Assembly: GCF_016785095.1 (NCBI RefSeq)
Contig: NZ_JAEKJB010000015.1
Location: 248,001-312,000 of the forward strand
Source: Alloalcanivorax marinus
GTDB taxonomy: Bacteria; Pseudomonadota; Gammaproteobacteria; Pseudomonadales; Alcanivoracaceae
Reading direction: 5' to 3'
DNA: 64,000 bases
How positions within the stretch are numbered: position 1 is the stretch's first letter; the number at the start of each line of letters is the position of its first letter. Position numbers and translations under genes: made by a program. The notes below the pieces were generated by a model. The model saw nothing but the letters and a program-made list of their open reading frames with translations. It made no database searches and was not told where the DNA came from. This document shows positions 31,569 to 39,333 of this stretch, piece by piece.

Positions 31569-33182
31569 CTAACCGAGTATCTCATTTTCGATTTCTTGAT
31601 ATACCTGCGTTTCCTGAGTAACCAGTGGCGCCATAGTATCCCTAAGAAAGGCGCACTTATTGTTACCACATTGCGTCAATCCTAGGATTCTTTTTGTTTC
31701 AGTAAAAATTTTTCCGCTTGCTGATTTTATATCGTCTTCGGGGTTGCCCCTACCAACACTCTCTTGAATAGCCAGTATTTTTGCCTGAAGGCACTGATCT
31801 ATGAGACCCTCTTTTCCTGTTGCTGTACATAATTTCTTAATAATTTCATCGTCAAGTAGATAACATTCAATGTGCCTTCTGACAGAAGTCTTTATACCCT
31901 TATCCAAGAGTTCAGCAACCTCTTCATCACTTTTGTCATCCCTATCGACGAACTTTATAATTTCCGAAGACTTCAATATATTGGATATAATTTTGACAGA
32001 TTGATTTTCGATATCTTCTATTTCTGAGCATGACCCGACAGATACGAACGTAGTGCCATGATGCTTTTCACCCAATATTTTTCCGTAAATCAACGAGTCG
32101 AAATCTCGATACTTTCTTCCCTGGCTAGTCCCTTCGCAAAACACAATTCTCTGAGGAGATATAAGTTTAGAAAAATCGGCAAACGCCAAGTCAAAGAACC
32201 GATCCCAAATAGCCCTGCTAATTTTAGTTGGTTGGATTATCTCAGCCAAGTCGAAATCTCTATTGTCAAAATCTAGAAAAACAACCGTTCCTGGATTTTG
32301 TTCTTCAATATCCTCAGCTTCTTTAAGCATCCCTATCGAGTGAGTCGAAACCCAAAGCTGAGAGTTGTCAGGGGTTAAATCATAAAGCTCTCTGAGAACT
32401 TTAGATTGAAGCCTTGTATGCATGTGCGCTTCTGGCTCATCAATACAGAAAACAGCATCAGAGTAAAAGCTAGACTTGATAATCATATCTAAAACAAGAT
32501 CGAATACTGATTTTTCACCAGCGGATAGATTTTTGTAGTGGAAGTCTTTTGCCGTACCTTTTTCAAAGTAAAAACTGCCATTTGATAGCGGATCGCCAAT
32601 GGAACTTAAATTTAGATCATCAAATATCTTAGATAGAGAATTCTTTATCTTGCCTATCAGTTCATCTCTGAGCTGCTCAACAGTTTTGGTATTGTTAGAT
32701 GATTCATAAACACCCGCTAACGTTTGAGCCACGAGACGCTGGTAGTTTTCAGAAACAGTCTGGTCATTCTGCATTAAATTCTGCAGTTTGATAGTTTCCG
32801 CAGGATTGTTCTGCTTATTTAGATTAGAAACCGTAAAGTCCGGTTCATTTCTGTACGCAGTACGAAAATAGAACTTTCCTTTTATCTGCTCTTGATTAAG
32901 CTGCTGGTCATTATGGAAGGATATTTCCACCTTATTCTGTGAAGTTTGTCGCCATGCTTGTGGATTTGATATCTCTCCATCGTTCTTTTCCAAGTAATCC
33001 TGGACACCTCGATCATTGAAACCTTTGAATTTATACCAATGGTTCAAAGCCTCAAAAAGAGAGGTTTTTCCGCTTCCATTCGGTCCAACAAGCACTATGA
33101 GCTTTGCGGTCTCAGGAATGTTCGTTAACGTAAGGTTGGTAAAACGCTTGAATCGATTTAATTTTACTTCTTTTATCTTCAC
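31569..33182 (-). CDS. AAA ATPase with C-terminal DUF4435/TOPRIM-like domain (cassette gene)
   Basis: A 537-residue SMC/RecF-like ATPase. Walker A GPNGSGKTS is near residue 34, the signature-like LSAGEKSVFDLVLD near 225, Walker B VFCIDEPEAHMH near 250 and the switch QLWVSTHS after it. The C-terminal part, from about 340 (RIVFCEGTSQGRKYRDFDSL, VSVGSCSEIEDI, then KFVDRDDKSDEEVAELLDKG), looks like a DUF4435 or OLD-type TOPRIM domain with the E...D.D acid pattern. Proteins with this plan include several anti-phage systems, but no partner gene is next to it. It is the largest gene in the array and markedly AT-rich. Confidence 0.8.
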   Translation of the reverse strand: MKIKEVKLNRFKRFTNLTLTNIPETAKLIVLVGPNGSGKTSLFEALNHWYKFKGFNDRGVQDYLEKNDGEISNPQAWRQTSQNKVEISFHNDQQLNQEQIKGKFYFRTAYRNEPDFTVSNLNKQNNPAETIKLQNLMQNDQTVSENYQRLVAQTLAGVYESSNNTKTVEQLRDELIGKIKNSLSKIFDDLNLSSIGDPLSNGSFYFEKGTAKDFHYKNLSAGEKSVFDLVLDMIIKSSFYSDAVFCIDEPEAHMHTRLQSKVLRELYDLTPDNSQLWVSTHSIGMLKEAEDIEEQNPGTVVFLDFDNRDFDLAEIIQPTKISRAIWDRFFDLAFADFSKLISPQRIVFCEGTSQGRKYRDFDSLIYGKILGEKHHGTTFVSVGSCSEIEDIENQSVKIISNILKSSEIIKFVDRDDKSDEEVAELLDKGIKTSVRRHIECYLLDDEIIKKLCTATGKEGLIDQCLQAKILAIQESVGRGNPEDDIKSASGKIFTETKRILGLTQCGNNKCAFLRDTMAPLVTQETQVYQEIENEILG

Positions 33183-33218
33183 AGATATTCCTTAGTTTAA
33201 AGTGCAGCGGGTTCCGGC

Positions 33219-33317
33219 ATATAACGCCAATGTTAAGCGGCCGCCTTGGAGTGCAACGGAAAGGCGGTCCGGCGGAGGCCCGTCAGGGCCGTAGCGAACT
33301 TGAACTACTTGTTATGA
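33219..33317 (-). other. attC site 5
   Basis: The clearest site of the set. On the leftward strand it begins CATAACAAGTAGTTCAAG and ends GCCGCTTAACATTGGCGTTA, with paired inner arms (GGACCGCC / GGCGGCC) and length 99 bases. This TAACAA...TTCAAG...CTTAAC...GCGTTA order is the textbook attC pattern and fixes the array orientation as leftward. Confidence 0.8.
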
Positions 33318-33319
33318 AT

Positions 33320-33526
33320 CTATGACCTGATCCGAACGGCTAAGCGACCTATACCAAAAGCTAAAGCACTCCAAGCGCCAATAACAATGGCATGAGCTAT
33401 CCAGGTATACATCCCCCACTTTGCAAGCGCCTCCCCCACAAAAATAAAATTAAGAACGTAAACCATAATAAACAGAAAAAGCAGAACCCAGAGAATCTTT
33501 GCCAATACAGAAAGCAACTTTGCCAT
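33320..33526 (-). CDS. Small two-helix membrane protein (cassette gene)
   Basis: A 68-residue protein with two membrane helices (LAKILWVLLFLFIMVYVLNF and YTWIAHAIVIGAWSALAFGI). Its ATG shares one base with the TAA of the preceding gene. It ends three bases before attC site 5. It is the last gene of a three-gene cassette (34270-33320). No family recognised. Confidence 0.65.
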   Translation of the reverse strand: MAKLLSVLAKILWVLLFLFIMVYVLNFIFVGEALAKWGMYTWIAHAIVIGAWSALAFGIGRLAVRIRS

Positions 33527-34035
33527 TACTCACACTCCTTGTATCTATCTTTTAAAAAATTAAAGAAAATAGAGGCAAGAAAGTCGCTCTCCAGACCATT
33601 AGCTTTTATATATTTTGAAAGCGCCCTAGCCGTCTTTGGCGTAGACACACCTAAGTTGCATCGCCCCATCTCACTTTTTAAAGATTGATAAAAATCAGAA
33701 GAAAGAGCTTTTTCCCAATCATCATGATCTTTAGAGATATTTAGAAGGGCAGCCTTAGTGATGACCTCTGTCGTAGCTTTCCCATACCCAGTTCTCAAGC
33801 CCTCAGTATAAAGGAGGCAGCCATCAATTTCTGGGAGTTCACCCGATTCAATTCCGACCACTGTGTTTGAACACATTCGAATATAATCGCCACCTCGAAC
33901 AAGAACCCGTTCATTTAATCCTATTTTTTTATTAGCAACGTAAACTTCGGCCGCCAATGTGGATGAAAAAAAGAAAACAATTAAAATTATAATCATTAGC
34001 TTTATATATCTTCTTAAAGGATAGCATTCAATCAT
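33526..34035 (-). CDS. Hypothetical exported protein, T6SS immunity (Tai4)-like (cassette gene)
   Basis: A 169-residue protein with an N-terminal signal or anchor (KLMIIILIVFFFSSTLAAEV). The mature part (IRMCSNTVVGIESGELPEID, YTEGLRTGYGKATTEVITKA, PKTARALSKYIKANGLESDF) has two cysteines (in RMCSN and GCLLY) that could form a disulfide. The helical pattern with a C-terminal PKTARALSKYI stretch reminds me of Tai4/Rap1a-like type VI immunity proteins, but this is a weak resemblance. The start ATG at 34035 overlaps the upstream stop by eight bases. Confidence 0.55.
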   Translation of the reverse strand: MIECYPLRRYIKLMIIILIVFFFSSTLAAEVYVANKKIGLNERVLVRGGDYIRMCSNTVVGIESGELPEIDGCLLYTEGLRTGYGKATTEVITKAALLNISKDHDDWEKALSSDFYQSLKSEMGRCNLGVSTPKTARALSKYIKANGLESDFLASIFFNFLKDRYKECE

Positions 34036-34270
34036 TCTGCTGCTCCACGCCAAAGGGTGATTCCACCGGAGTTTCAGGCACCAACAAGGGTTGGTCAGAA
34101 TGAACAGCAAGCCAGTCACCGCGATTAATCTCTGGGTATTTTCCCTTCAAAAATTCGTAAGCAGTTTTTGCTGCATCGCCAGATGATTCTGCACCCACCA
34201 CAGCCCTTGCAATGAAAATTTTCTCTTTGTCATTTTTCGGCGCGCAGAACGTTACCTTATATCTTTCCAT
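34028..34270 (-). CDS. Hypothetical small protein, first gene of three-gene cassette
   Basis: An 80-residue soluble protein (ERYKVTFCAPKNDKEKIFIA, then SSGDAAKTAYEFLKGKYPEI). No signal or membrane segment. It overlaps the exported-protein gene by eight bases. The family is unknown. It lies 28 bases inside the cassette edge and is therefore the first gene read after the integration point nearest the integrase remnant. Confidence 0.6.
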   Translation of the reverse strand: MERYKVTFCAPKNDKEKIFIARAVVGAESSGDAAKTAYEFLKGKYPEINRGDWLAVHSDQPLLVPETPVESPFGVEQQND

Positions 34271-34298
34271 ATGGACCTATCCTTGCTCCCAATGAATT

Positions 34299-34364
34299 CA
34301 TAACAGGTATTAGGACGCCGTCTCGAATATCCAATGAACGCGCGGGCGTCATATCACGTTATAG
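34299..34364 (-). other. attC site 6 or attI boundary
   Basis: On the leftward strand it runs from CTATAAC to CTGTTATG, 66 bases, with the paired boxes ATGACGCC and GGCGTC. It is the outermost site. The sequence between it and the integrase remnant (34365-34501) has no gene and probably contains what is left of attI and the integrase promoter. A stretch GACGCCGTCTCGAAT here recurs in part at 28195-28210, near the other end of the array. Confidence 0.55.
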
Positions 34365-34501
34365 TTTTTAGCTTCATGAAATAAAACCAGAAAACTCAAC
34401 GGGTTACAAACGCTGCCGCGTTGTCTGTCCCTGTTCGCTTGATTTCTTCAGTTCCGAATTGCCATGACACCGTTCATATAAACAGCCCCAAGAGTGTAGC
34501 C

Positions 34502-34666
34502 ATGCACACGGATAGTGAAAGACGCCCAAGGCTCCGTGATCGGTTTCGCGATGCCATTCGGGTGCGCCATTACAGCCTGCGGACCGGGAAGGCCCTAAGG
34601 TCATCGTTGATCTGGTCCATGGCGCTGGGTTGCGGGTTACGGCGTCGGTTCGTGGTGGCGTTTTAG
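34502..34666 (+). pseudogene. intI: Integron integrase remnant
   Basis: A 54-codon frame whose residues 8-32 (RPRLRDRFRDAIRVRHYSLR followed by TGKA) match the SAM-like N-terminal start of IntI tyrosine recombinases. After that the integrase sequence is lost; about 20 bases on, in another frame at 34606-34640, VDLVHGAGLRV recalls the LLYGTGLRL block of the catalytic domain. The catalytic Arg, His and Tyr regions are missing. It points right, away from the leftward cassettes, as an intI gene should. So the recombinase that built the array is dead, by an internal deletion plus frame loss. Confidence 0.7.
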
Positions 34667-34742
34667 GGCGTCGTTATAGGCCAGAGGCGAAAGGCCGGAC
34701 CGCTGCTTTGAAGTGGAGAGGTTGGTGGTTGATTTAGGGGCT

Positions 34743-34767
34743 GATCGCGGCTGAAGCCGCTCCTACA
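34743..34767. repeat. Short REP element
   Basis: GATCGCGGCTGAAGCCGCTC followed by CTACA, with GGCT/AGCC forming the stem. It lies 47 bases past the pdxH stop, in a gene-free stretch (34667-34814) that shows nothing else recognisable. Confidence 0.8.
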
Positions 34768-34814
34768 GGGGCGTGTGGGGGCGTGCGGGCGGGGGCCGCC
34801 GGGCGGGGAACGCC

Positions 34815-35444
34815 TTAGGGGGCGAGGCGTTCTCGGGTCCAGGTGGTGCCTTGTTTGAGGTAGCGGAAGCGGTCGTGGAGGCGGCTGGGGCGGCCGTGCC
34901 AGAACTGGATTTCCTCGGGGGTGATGCGGTAGCCGCCCCAGGTTTCGGGCATGGGGATGGGCTCGCCTTCCGGGTATTGCTGGGCGAGGCTGGCCATGTC
35001 CGCTTCCAGTTGTTCGCGGGTGGCGGGGCGGCTTTGCGGGGAGATGGCGGCGCTGAGCTGGCTGTCGCGGGGGCGGCTGGCGAAGTAGTCGCGGGATTGT
35101 TGGGGGTCGAGTTTTTCGGCGCGGCCGTTGACGATGAGCTGGCGGTCGAAGGGGCCCCAGAACATGACGAAGGAGACGTTGGGGTTGGCGGCGATGTCGT
35201 CGCCTTTGCGGCTGTCGTAGTGGGTGAAGAAGACGAAGCCGCCGTCCTCGATGCCTTTGAGCAGGACCACGCGGCTGGAGGGGCGGCCGTGGGCGGAGAC
35301 GGTGGCGAGGGTCATGGCGTTGGCCAGGGGGAGGTTGGCGTCGATGGCTTCGTCGACCCAGCGGCGGGCCTGCTCGACCGGGTCCGCCAGCAGGTCGGCT
35401 TCGGTGAGGCCGGGGGCGTGGTATTCCTGGCGTACGTCTTTCAT
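34815..35444 (-). CDS. pdxH: Pyridoxamine/pyridoxine 5'-phosphate oxidase
   Basis: A 209-residue FMN enzyme that oxidises pyridoxine or pyridoxamine phosphate to pyridoxal phosphate, in the cytoplasm. The hallmark blocks are all present: LATVSAHGRPSSRVVLLKGI, FFTHYDSRKGDDIAANPNVS, RPRDSQLSAAISPQS, and the C-terminal WGGYRITPEEIQFWHGRPSR plus LHDRFRY. Full family length. It stands alone as a housekeeping gene just beyond the integron and marks the return to chromosomal base composition. Confidence 0.96.
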   Translation of the reverse strand: MKDVRQEYHAPGLTEADLLADPVEQARRWVDEAIDANLPLANAMTLATVSAHGRPSSRVVLLKGIEDGGFVFFTHYDSRKGDDIAANPNVSFVMFWGPFDRQLIVNGRAEKLDPQQSRDYFASRPRDSQLSAAISPQSRPATREQLEADMASLAQQYPEGEPIPMPETWGGYRITPEEIQFWHGRPSRLHDRFRYLKQGTTWTRERLAP

Positions 35445-35544
35445 GGGGGCCCTTGTTGGTTTGTTCGTGGTGTTGGGGATTGTAGCGGAAATGGTCGGGG
35501 GTTTTGGTTGTTTGGGGTCAAGGGTGGTGGGTATGTGCCGGGGG

Positions 35545-35568
35545 GATCGCGGCTGAAGCCGCTCCTAC
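35545..35568. repeat. Short REP element
   Basis: GATCGCGGCTGAAGCCGCTC followed by CTAC, in the space between the divergent pdxH and ChaC-family genes. The same form occurs at 34743. Confidence 0.8.
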
Positions 35569-35648
35569 GGGGGGTTCGATTGGGCATGGAGTGAACGAAG
35601 CGCGCTTGGGCGGCGGCGGGTTGGGGTGGGATTCGTTATCCTGGGCGC

Positions 35649-36218
35649 ATGTCATTCAATACCATCGAGATCAATAAGCAGCGGCAGGATTTGAGCGGGC
35701 GCGAGAGCGTTTGGTTGTTCGGTTACGGGTCGCTGATTTTCAAGGCGGATTTTCCGTATCTGGAGCGGCGGCCGGCGAGCATTCGCGGGTGGGCGCGGCG
35801 GTTCTGGCAGGGCTCCCACGATCACCGGGGGACGCCTGAGTCCCCGGGGCGGGTGCTGACGCTGGTGGAGAGCCCGGGGACGGTGTGCGCGGGGATGGCG
35901 TACCGGGTGGCGCCGGCGGTGTTCGATCATCTGGATGTGCGGGAAAAGAACGGCTATTTGCGGTTTTCCACGCCGATGACGTTTTCCGATGGCGGGCATG
36001 AGGAAGGGCTGGTGTACATCGCCACGGAGGACAACGCGGCGTTTTTGGGGCCGGCGTCCGAGGCGGCGATCGCGCGGCAGATTGCGGGGAGTCATGGGCC
36101 TAGTGGGCCGAATCGGGATTATTTGTTGAATCTGGCGGAGGCGTTGCGGGAGTTGGGGGCGGAGGATGAGCATGTGTTTGCGTTGGAGCGGTTTTTGTTG
36201 GGGGTGGAGAGGTGTTGA
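35649..36218 (+). CDS. ChaC-like gamma-glutamylcyclotransferase
   Basis: A 189-residue protein of the glutathione-specific gamma-glutamylcyclotransferase family, which degrades glutathione to 5-oxoproline and Cys-Gly. The substrate loop motif FGYGSLI is at residues 25-31, and FWQGSHDHRGTPESPGRVLT, YRVAPAVFDHLDVREKNGY and the GPSGPNRDYLLNL block match ChaC. The catalytic Glu is probably in REKNGY near residue 104. Single gene between REP elements. Confidence 0.9.
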   Translation: MSFNTIEINKQRQDLSGRESVWLFGYGSLIFKADFPYLERRPASIRGWARRFWQGSHDHRGTPESPGRVLTLVESPGTVCAGMAYRVAPAVFDHLDVREKNGYLRFSTPMTFSDGGHEEGLVYIATEDNAAFLGPASEAAIARQIAGSHGPSGPNRDYLLNLAEALRELGAEDEHVFALERFLLGVERC

Positions 36219-36245
36219 GCGTGGTGTGGTGTAGCCGGGTGTGGA

Positions 36246-36268
36246 ATCGCGACTGAAGTCGCTCCTAC
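36246..36268. repeat. Short REP element overlapping the alkB regulator stop region
   Basis: ATCGCGACTGAAGTCGCTCC followed by TAC lies in the 46-base gap between the convergent ChaC-like and AraC-family genes and reaches the last codon of the latter. As a hairpin it could end transcription in both directions. Confidence 0.8.
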
Positions 36269-37287
36269 TGTTCTCTTCGCATTTGACGGGGGGAGACGCC
36301 GAACCAGCGTTGGAAGGTGCGGCTGAAGTTGGAGGGGTCCTGGTAGCCGAGGCGTTCGGCGATGCGTTCCACCGGGAGGTCGGTTTCCAGGAGATACCAG
36401 GCGGCGAGCTCGCCGCGTACGTCGTCGAGCAGTTCCTGGTAGCGGGTGCCTTCGCTTTTTAGCTTGCGGATCAGGGTGCGCGGCGACATGGCGAAGCGGG
36501 CGGCCATGTCTTCCAGGGTGGGGTACTGGCCGTCGCCGTCGAGCAGTTCGATGCCGATGCGCTGGCTGAGCGGGCCGCCGCTCTGCAGTTGCTTGAGCTG
36601 GTGTTCGCAATCCCTTAGCGCGGTGCGGTGCAGGCCCGGGTCGGCGGTGAGGCAGGGGGTGTCGAGCACCGGCTTGGGCAGGGTGATGGCCAGGTGGTCG
36701 GCGCCGAAGGTCACCGGGCAGCCGAGCCGTTGTTCATAGTGTTCCGCCCAGGGCGGCGCCTCGAAGGGCACCTGGATGCGGGCGTCGCGCAGGCGCCGGG
36801 AGGTGACCGTGTCCACCAGCTGGAAGTAGGTGGCGAGGATCGAGCCGGCGTTGAATTCCCGCATGTCGCCCAGGTCCACTTTTTCGTGGAGGGTGAGCCG
36901 CCCTTCCCGTTCGTCCTCCTCGAAGCTGAGTTCCACCAGTTGGAAGCGCACCGCCACGAAGCGGGCCACTACCTTGAGCACGGCGCGCAGGTCCGGGGCG
37001 GAGATCACCGCGTAGCCCAGCGGGCCGTGGGCGGACACCGAGGTGGCGGCGCCGATTTCCAGGCCCAGCCAGGGGGTGCCGGTGAGGGCCACGGCGCGCC
37101 GCTCCAGGCGCGACACCTGCTCCAGGCTCAGGTAGCGGTGTTCACCGAGCAGTTGCTCCCATTGCAGCCGGGTGCCACGGAAGATGGCGTCGTTTTCGAA
37201 GCCTCTTTCGTGCAGATAGGCGCACATCAGCCGGGGGTAGACCGGGTGGATGGCGGGGCGCAGGCGGCCGGTGTCGGTGGCGACCAT
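36265..37287 (-). CDS. AraC-family regulator of alkB (OruR/ArgR-like)
   Basis: A 340-residue regulator with an N-terminal sensing domain of the Arabinose_bd type (HPVYPRLMCAYLHERGFEND, GPLGYAVISAPDLRAVLKVV) and a C-terminal AraC DNA-binding domain (MAARFAMSPRTLIRKLKSEG, IAERLGYQDPSNFSRTFQRW FG). I chose the ATG at 37287; upstream of it the frame enters the alkB promoter region. It is divergent from alkB across 109 bases, so it probably activates alkB in response to an alkane or derived fatty acid. Confidence 0.9.
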   Translation of the reverse strand: MVATDTGRLRPAIHPVYPRLMCAYLHERGFENDAIFRGTRLQWEQLLGEHRYLSLEQVSRLERRAVALTGTPWLGLEIGAATSVSAHGPLGYAVISAPDLRAVLKVVARFVAVRFQLVELSFEEDEREGRLTLHEKVDLGDMREFNAGSILATYFQLVDTVTSRRLRDARIQVPFEAPPWAEHYEQRLGCPVTFGADHLAITLPKPVLDTPCLTADPGLHRTALRDCEHQLKQLQSGGPLSQRIGIELLDGDGQYPTLEDMAARFAMSPRTLIRKLKSEGTRYQELLDDVRGELAAWYLLETDLPVERIAERLGYQDPSNFSRTFQRWFGVSPRQMRREQ

Positions 37288-37396
37288 GGTCGGGTCCTTT
37301 GTCACTATATGACGACTTATTGCCACCTTAGGCGGTGCCTTGCAAGGTCCGGGGGAGACATTCTGTATCCCATCGAACAACAATATCGAGGTTGCT

Positions 37397-38599
37397 ATGA
37401 GCAAGGCAGGCGTTTTCACCGGACCTTCCGGGGTCGTGTACCGCGACCGCAAGCGAAAACTGTGGTTCACCTCCATCTTCGTGCCGGCCATCGTGTTCGT
37501 CGGCCCGGCGTTGTATTTCGCCACCGGCAACGCCTGGACGCTGTGGATTCCGCTGGTGTTCTACTACCTGACGGTGCCGGTGCTGGACATGATCATCGGC
37601 GAGGACCTGAGCAACCCGCCGGAGGAGATCGTCCCGCAGCTGGAGGAAGATCCTTATTACCGCTGGGTGACCTACGCCCTGGTACCGCTGATCTGGGGCG
37701 CCTGGTTCTTCGGCGCCTGGTTCGTGGGCACCCAGGATCTGCCCTGGTACGGGGTGCTGGCCATGGTCTACCTGATCGGCGGCACCTGTGGCGTGGGCAT
37801 CAACCTGGGCCACGAGATGGGCCACAAGAAGGGCAAGGGCGAGCGCTGGCTGGCCAAGTTCGTGCTGGCGCCGTGTGGCTACGGGCACTTCTTCATCGAG
37901 CACAACAAGGGCCACCATAAGGACGTGGCCACGCCGGAGGACCCGGCCTCCTCGCGCATGGGCGAGAGCATCTGGAAGTTCGTGCTGCGGGAGATTCCCG
38001 GCGCCGCCAAGCGTGCCTGGCGTCTGGAAAAAGATCGTCTGGAGGCGCGCGGCAAATCAGTGTGGTCCCTGGAGAACGAGATCATCCAGCCGGCGATCAT
38101 CACCGCCGTGGCCTGGGGCTCGGTGCTGGCGATCTTCGGCATCGGCCTGCTGCCCTACATTCTGGCCACCGCGTTCTGGGGCGCGTTTCAGCTCACCTCC
38201 GCCAACTACATCGAGCACTACGGCCTGCTGCGCCACAAAACCGCCAACGGTCGCTATGAACGCACCAAGCCGTACCACAGCTGGAACAGCAACCACATGT
38301 TCTCCAACTGGGCCACGTTCCACCTGCAGCGACATTCGGACCACCACGCCCACCCGACCCGGCGCTATCAGAGCCTGCGCCACTTCGAGAACCTGCCCAC
38401 CCTGCCCAACGGCTACTTCGGCATGTTCTTCATCAGCTACTTCCCGCCGCTCTGGTACAAGGTGATGGACAAGCGTCTGCTGGAACACGCCGGCTACGAT
38501 GCGCGCAACATCAACTTCGACCCGGCCCGGCGCGAGGAGCTGATCCGCAAGTACGACATCAAATACGGGGACGCGCCGGCGAAGGTGGCCGCGGGCTGA
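37397..38599 (+). CDS. alkB: Alkane 1-monooxygenase (AlkB)
   Basis: A 400-residue membrane-bound diiron enzyme that hydroxylates medium- to long-chain n-alkanes at the terminal carbon, using rubredoxin and rubredoxin reductase as electron donors (not encoded nearby). The histidine motifs are intact: HEMGHK at 139-144, EHNKGHHKDVATPEDPAS from about 169, and LQRHSDHHAHPTRRYQ near 313; the AlkB signature NYIEHYGL is also present. Six membrane helices are expected. The ATG at 37397 follows GAGG by seven bases; an ATG 19 codons upstream has no ribosome site. Confidence 0.96.
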   Translation: MSKAGVFTGPSGVVYRDRKRKLWFTSIFVPAIVFVGPALYFATGNAWTLWIPLVFYYLTVPVLDMIIGEDLSNPPEEIVPQLEEDPYYRWVTYALVPLIWGAWFFGAWFVGTQDLPWYGVLAMVYLIGGTCGVGINLGHEMGHKKGKGERWLAKFVLAPCGYGHFFIEHNKGHHKDVATPEDPASSRMGESIWKFVLREIPGAAKRAWRLEKDRLEARGKSVWSLENEIIQPAIITAVAWGSVLAIFGIGLLPYILATAFWGAFQLTSANYIEHYGLLRHKTANGRYERTKPYHSWNSNHMFSNWATFHLQRHSDHHAHPTRRYQSLRHFENLPTLPNGYFGMFFISYFPPLWYKVMDKRLLEHAGYDARNINFDPARREELIRKYDIKYGDAPAKVAAG

Positions 38600-38607
38600 A
38601 ACGCATT

Positions 38608-38686
38608 ATCGCGACTGAAGTCGCTCCTACGGCACTGCGTTTGGCACCGTAGGAGCGACCGGGCGGCGTACCGCTTCAGTCGCGAT
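38608..38686. repeat. Inverted pair of REP elements (short plus long form)
   Basis: A short unit (ATCGCGACTGAAGTCGCTCC at 38608) faces a long unit (GTAGGAGCGACCGGGCGGCG from 38649) across 18 bases. The layout is the same as at 10838-10935 but mixes the two forms. It lies right after the alkB stop and may end its message. Confidence 0.85.
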
Positions 38687-38715
38687 CGCCCGCTTGTCAC
38701 TCCCGCCTCATTTAA

Positions 38716-38736
38716 TGATAATTGTTCGCATTATCA
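38716..38736. promoter_or_regulatory. Fur-box-like operator before fecI
   Basis: A perfect inverted repeat TGATAAT-N7-ATTATCA, close to the Fur consensus built from GATAAT units, lies 22 bases before the sigma factor start. It would repress the FecI/FecR/receptor unit when iron is sufficient. Confidence 0.75.
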
Positions 38737-38757
38737 GGAAAGGGGCGAGGGGTGAGC

Positions 38758-39333
38758 ATGACACCAAGGTCGTTGTCGGTGCCCCGGCGACGGGACACCG
38801 CCGGGGCGTCTTCGGGCGCGATGCCGGACATCGGCCTGCTCTACCACGAACATCACGGCTGGCTGTTCAACTGGCTGCGGCGCAAGCTGCTCAGCCCCCA
38901 GGACGCCGCCGACCTCTCCCACGACACCTTCGTGCGCCTGATCACGGGCGCCCCGGCCCAGCTTCATGAACCGCGCGCCTACCTGCTGGTCATCGCCAGC
39001 CGCCTTCTGATCAACCGCAACCAGCGGCAACGCATTGAGCGCGAGGCGCTGTACAGCGTGGCGGTGCTGCTGGAGGGCACCGATCGGCGCGGCCCGGAGC
39101 AGGTGGCCGGGGCCCGGGATCTGCTATCCCGGGTGCTGCACTTGCTGCTTGAGGAGCTGCCGGAAAAACCCCGCCGCGCCTTCCTGATGGCGCGCCTGGA
39201 GGGCCTGAGCTACCGGGCCATCGGTGAGCGGCTGGCGGTGTCCGAGAGCAGCGTGAAGCAGTACCTGGCGCGCTGCCTGGCCCATTGCCACTGGCGCCTG
39301 CACGATGCCCTGGAACAGGGGGGCGGCCAATGA
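38758..39333 (+). CDS. FecI-type ECF sigma factor
   Basis: A 191-residue sigma-70 of the iron-uptake ECF group. Region 2 lies at about 25-95 (GLLYHEHHGWLFNWLRRKLL, DAADLSHDTFVRLIT) and region 4 at about 125-180 (LPEKPRRAFLMARLEGLSYR, AIGERLAVSESSVKQYLARC). The ATG at 38758 is seven bases after GAGG; a GTG two codons before is too close to the ribosome site. It is released by the FecR protein encoded next and drives the receptor gene. The stop overlaps the fecR start by four bases. Confidence 0.92.
   Translation: MTPRSLSVPRRRDTAGASSGAMPDIGLLYHEHHGWLFNWLRRKLLSPQDAADLSHDTFVRLITGAPAQLHEPRAYLLVIASRLLINRNQRQRIEREALYSVAVLLEGTDRRGPEQVAGARDLLSRVLHLLLEELPEKPRRAFLMARLEGLSYRAIGERLAVSESSVKQYLARCLAHCHWRLHDALEQGGGQ

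Larger units (their letters stand above)
28237..34364 (-). other. Integron gene-cassette array (decayed chromosomal integron)
   Basis: A visibly AT-rich block in which almost all genes point left, each small and mostly unknown, separated by 65-107-base palindromic sites with TAAC...GTTA-type ends on the coding strand. Stop codons of several genes lie inside the upstream end of the next site, as in gene cassettes. An integrase remnant lies just right of the array and points away from it, the classic integron layout. No complete integrase is in the window, so the array would be classed as attC sites lacking a working integrase. Confidence 0.75.

Noticed and set aside
34773..35594. Gly- and Ala-rich 273-codon frame over pdxH on the plus strand
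   Set aside because: Antisense shadow of pdxH without conserved sequence.
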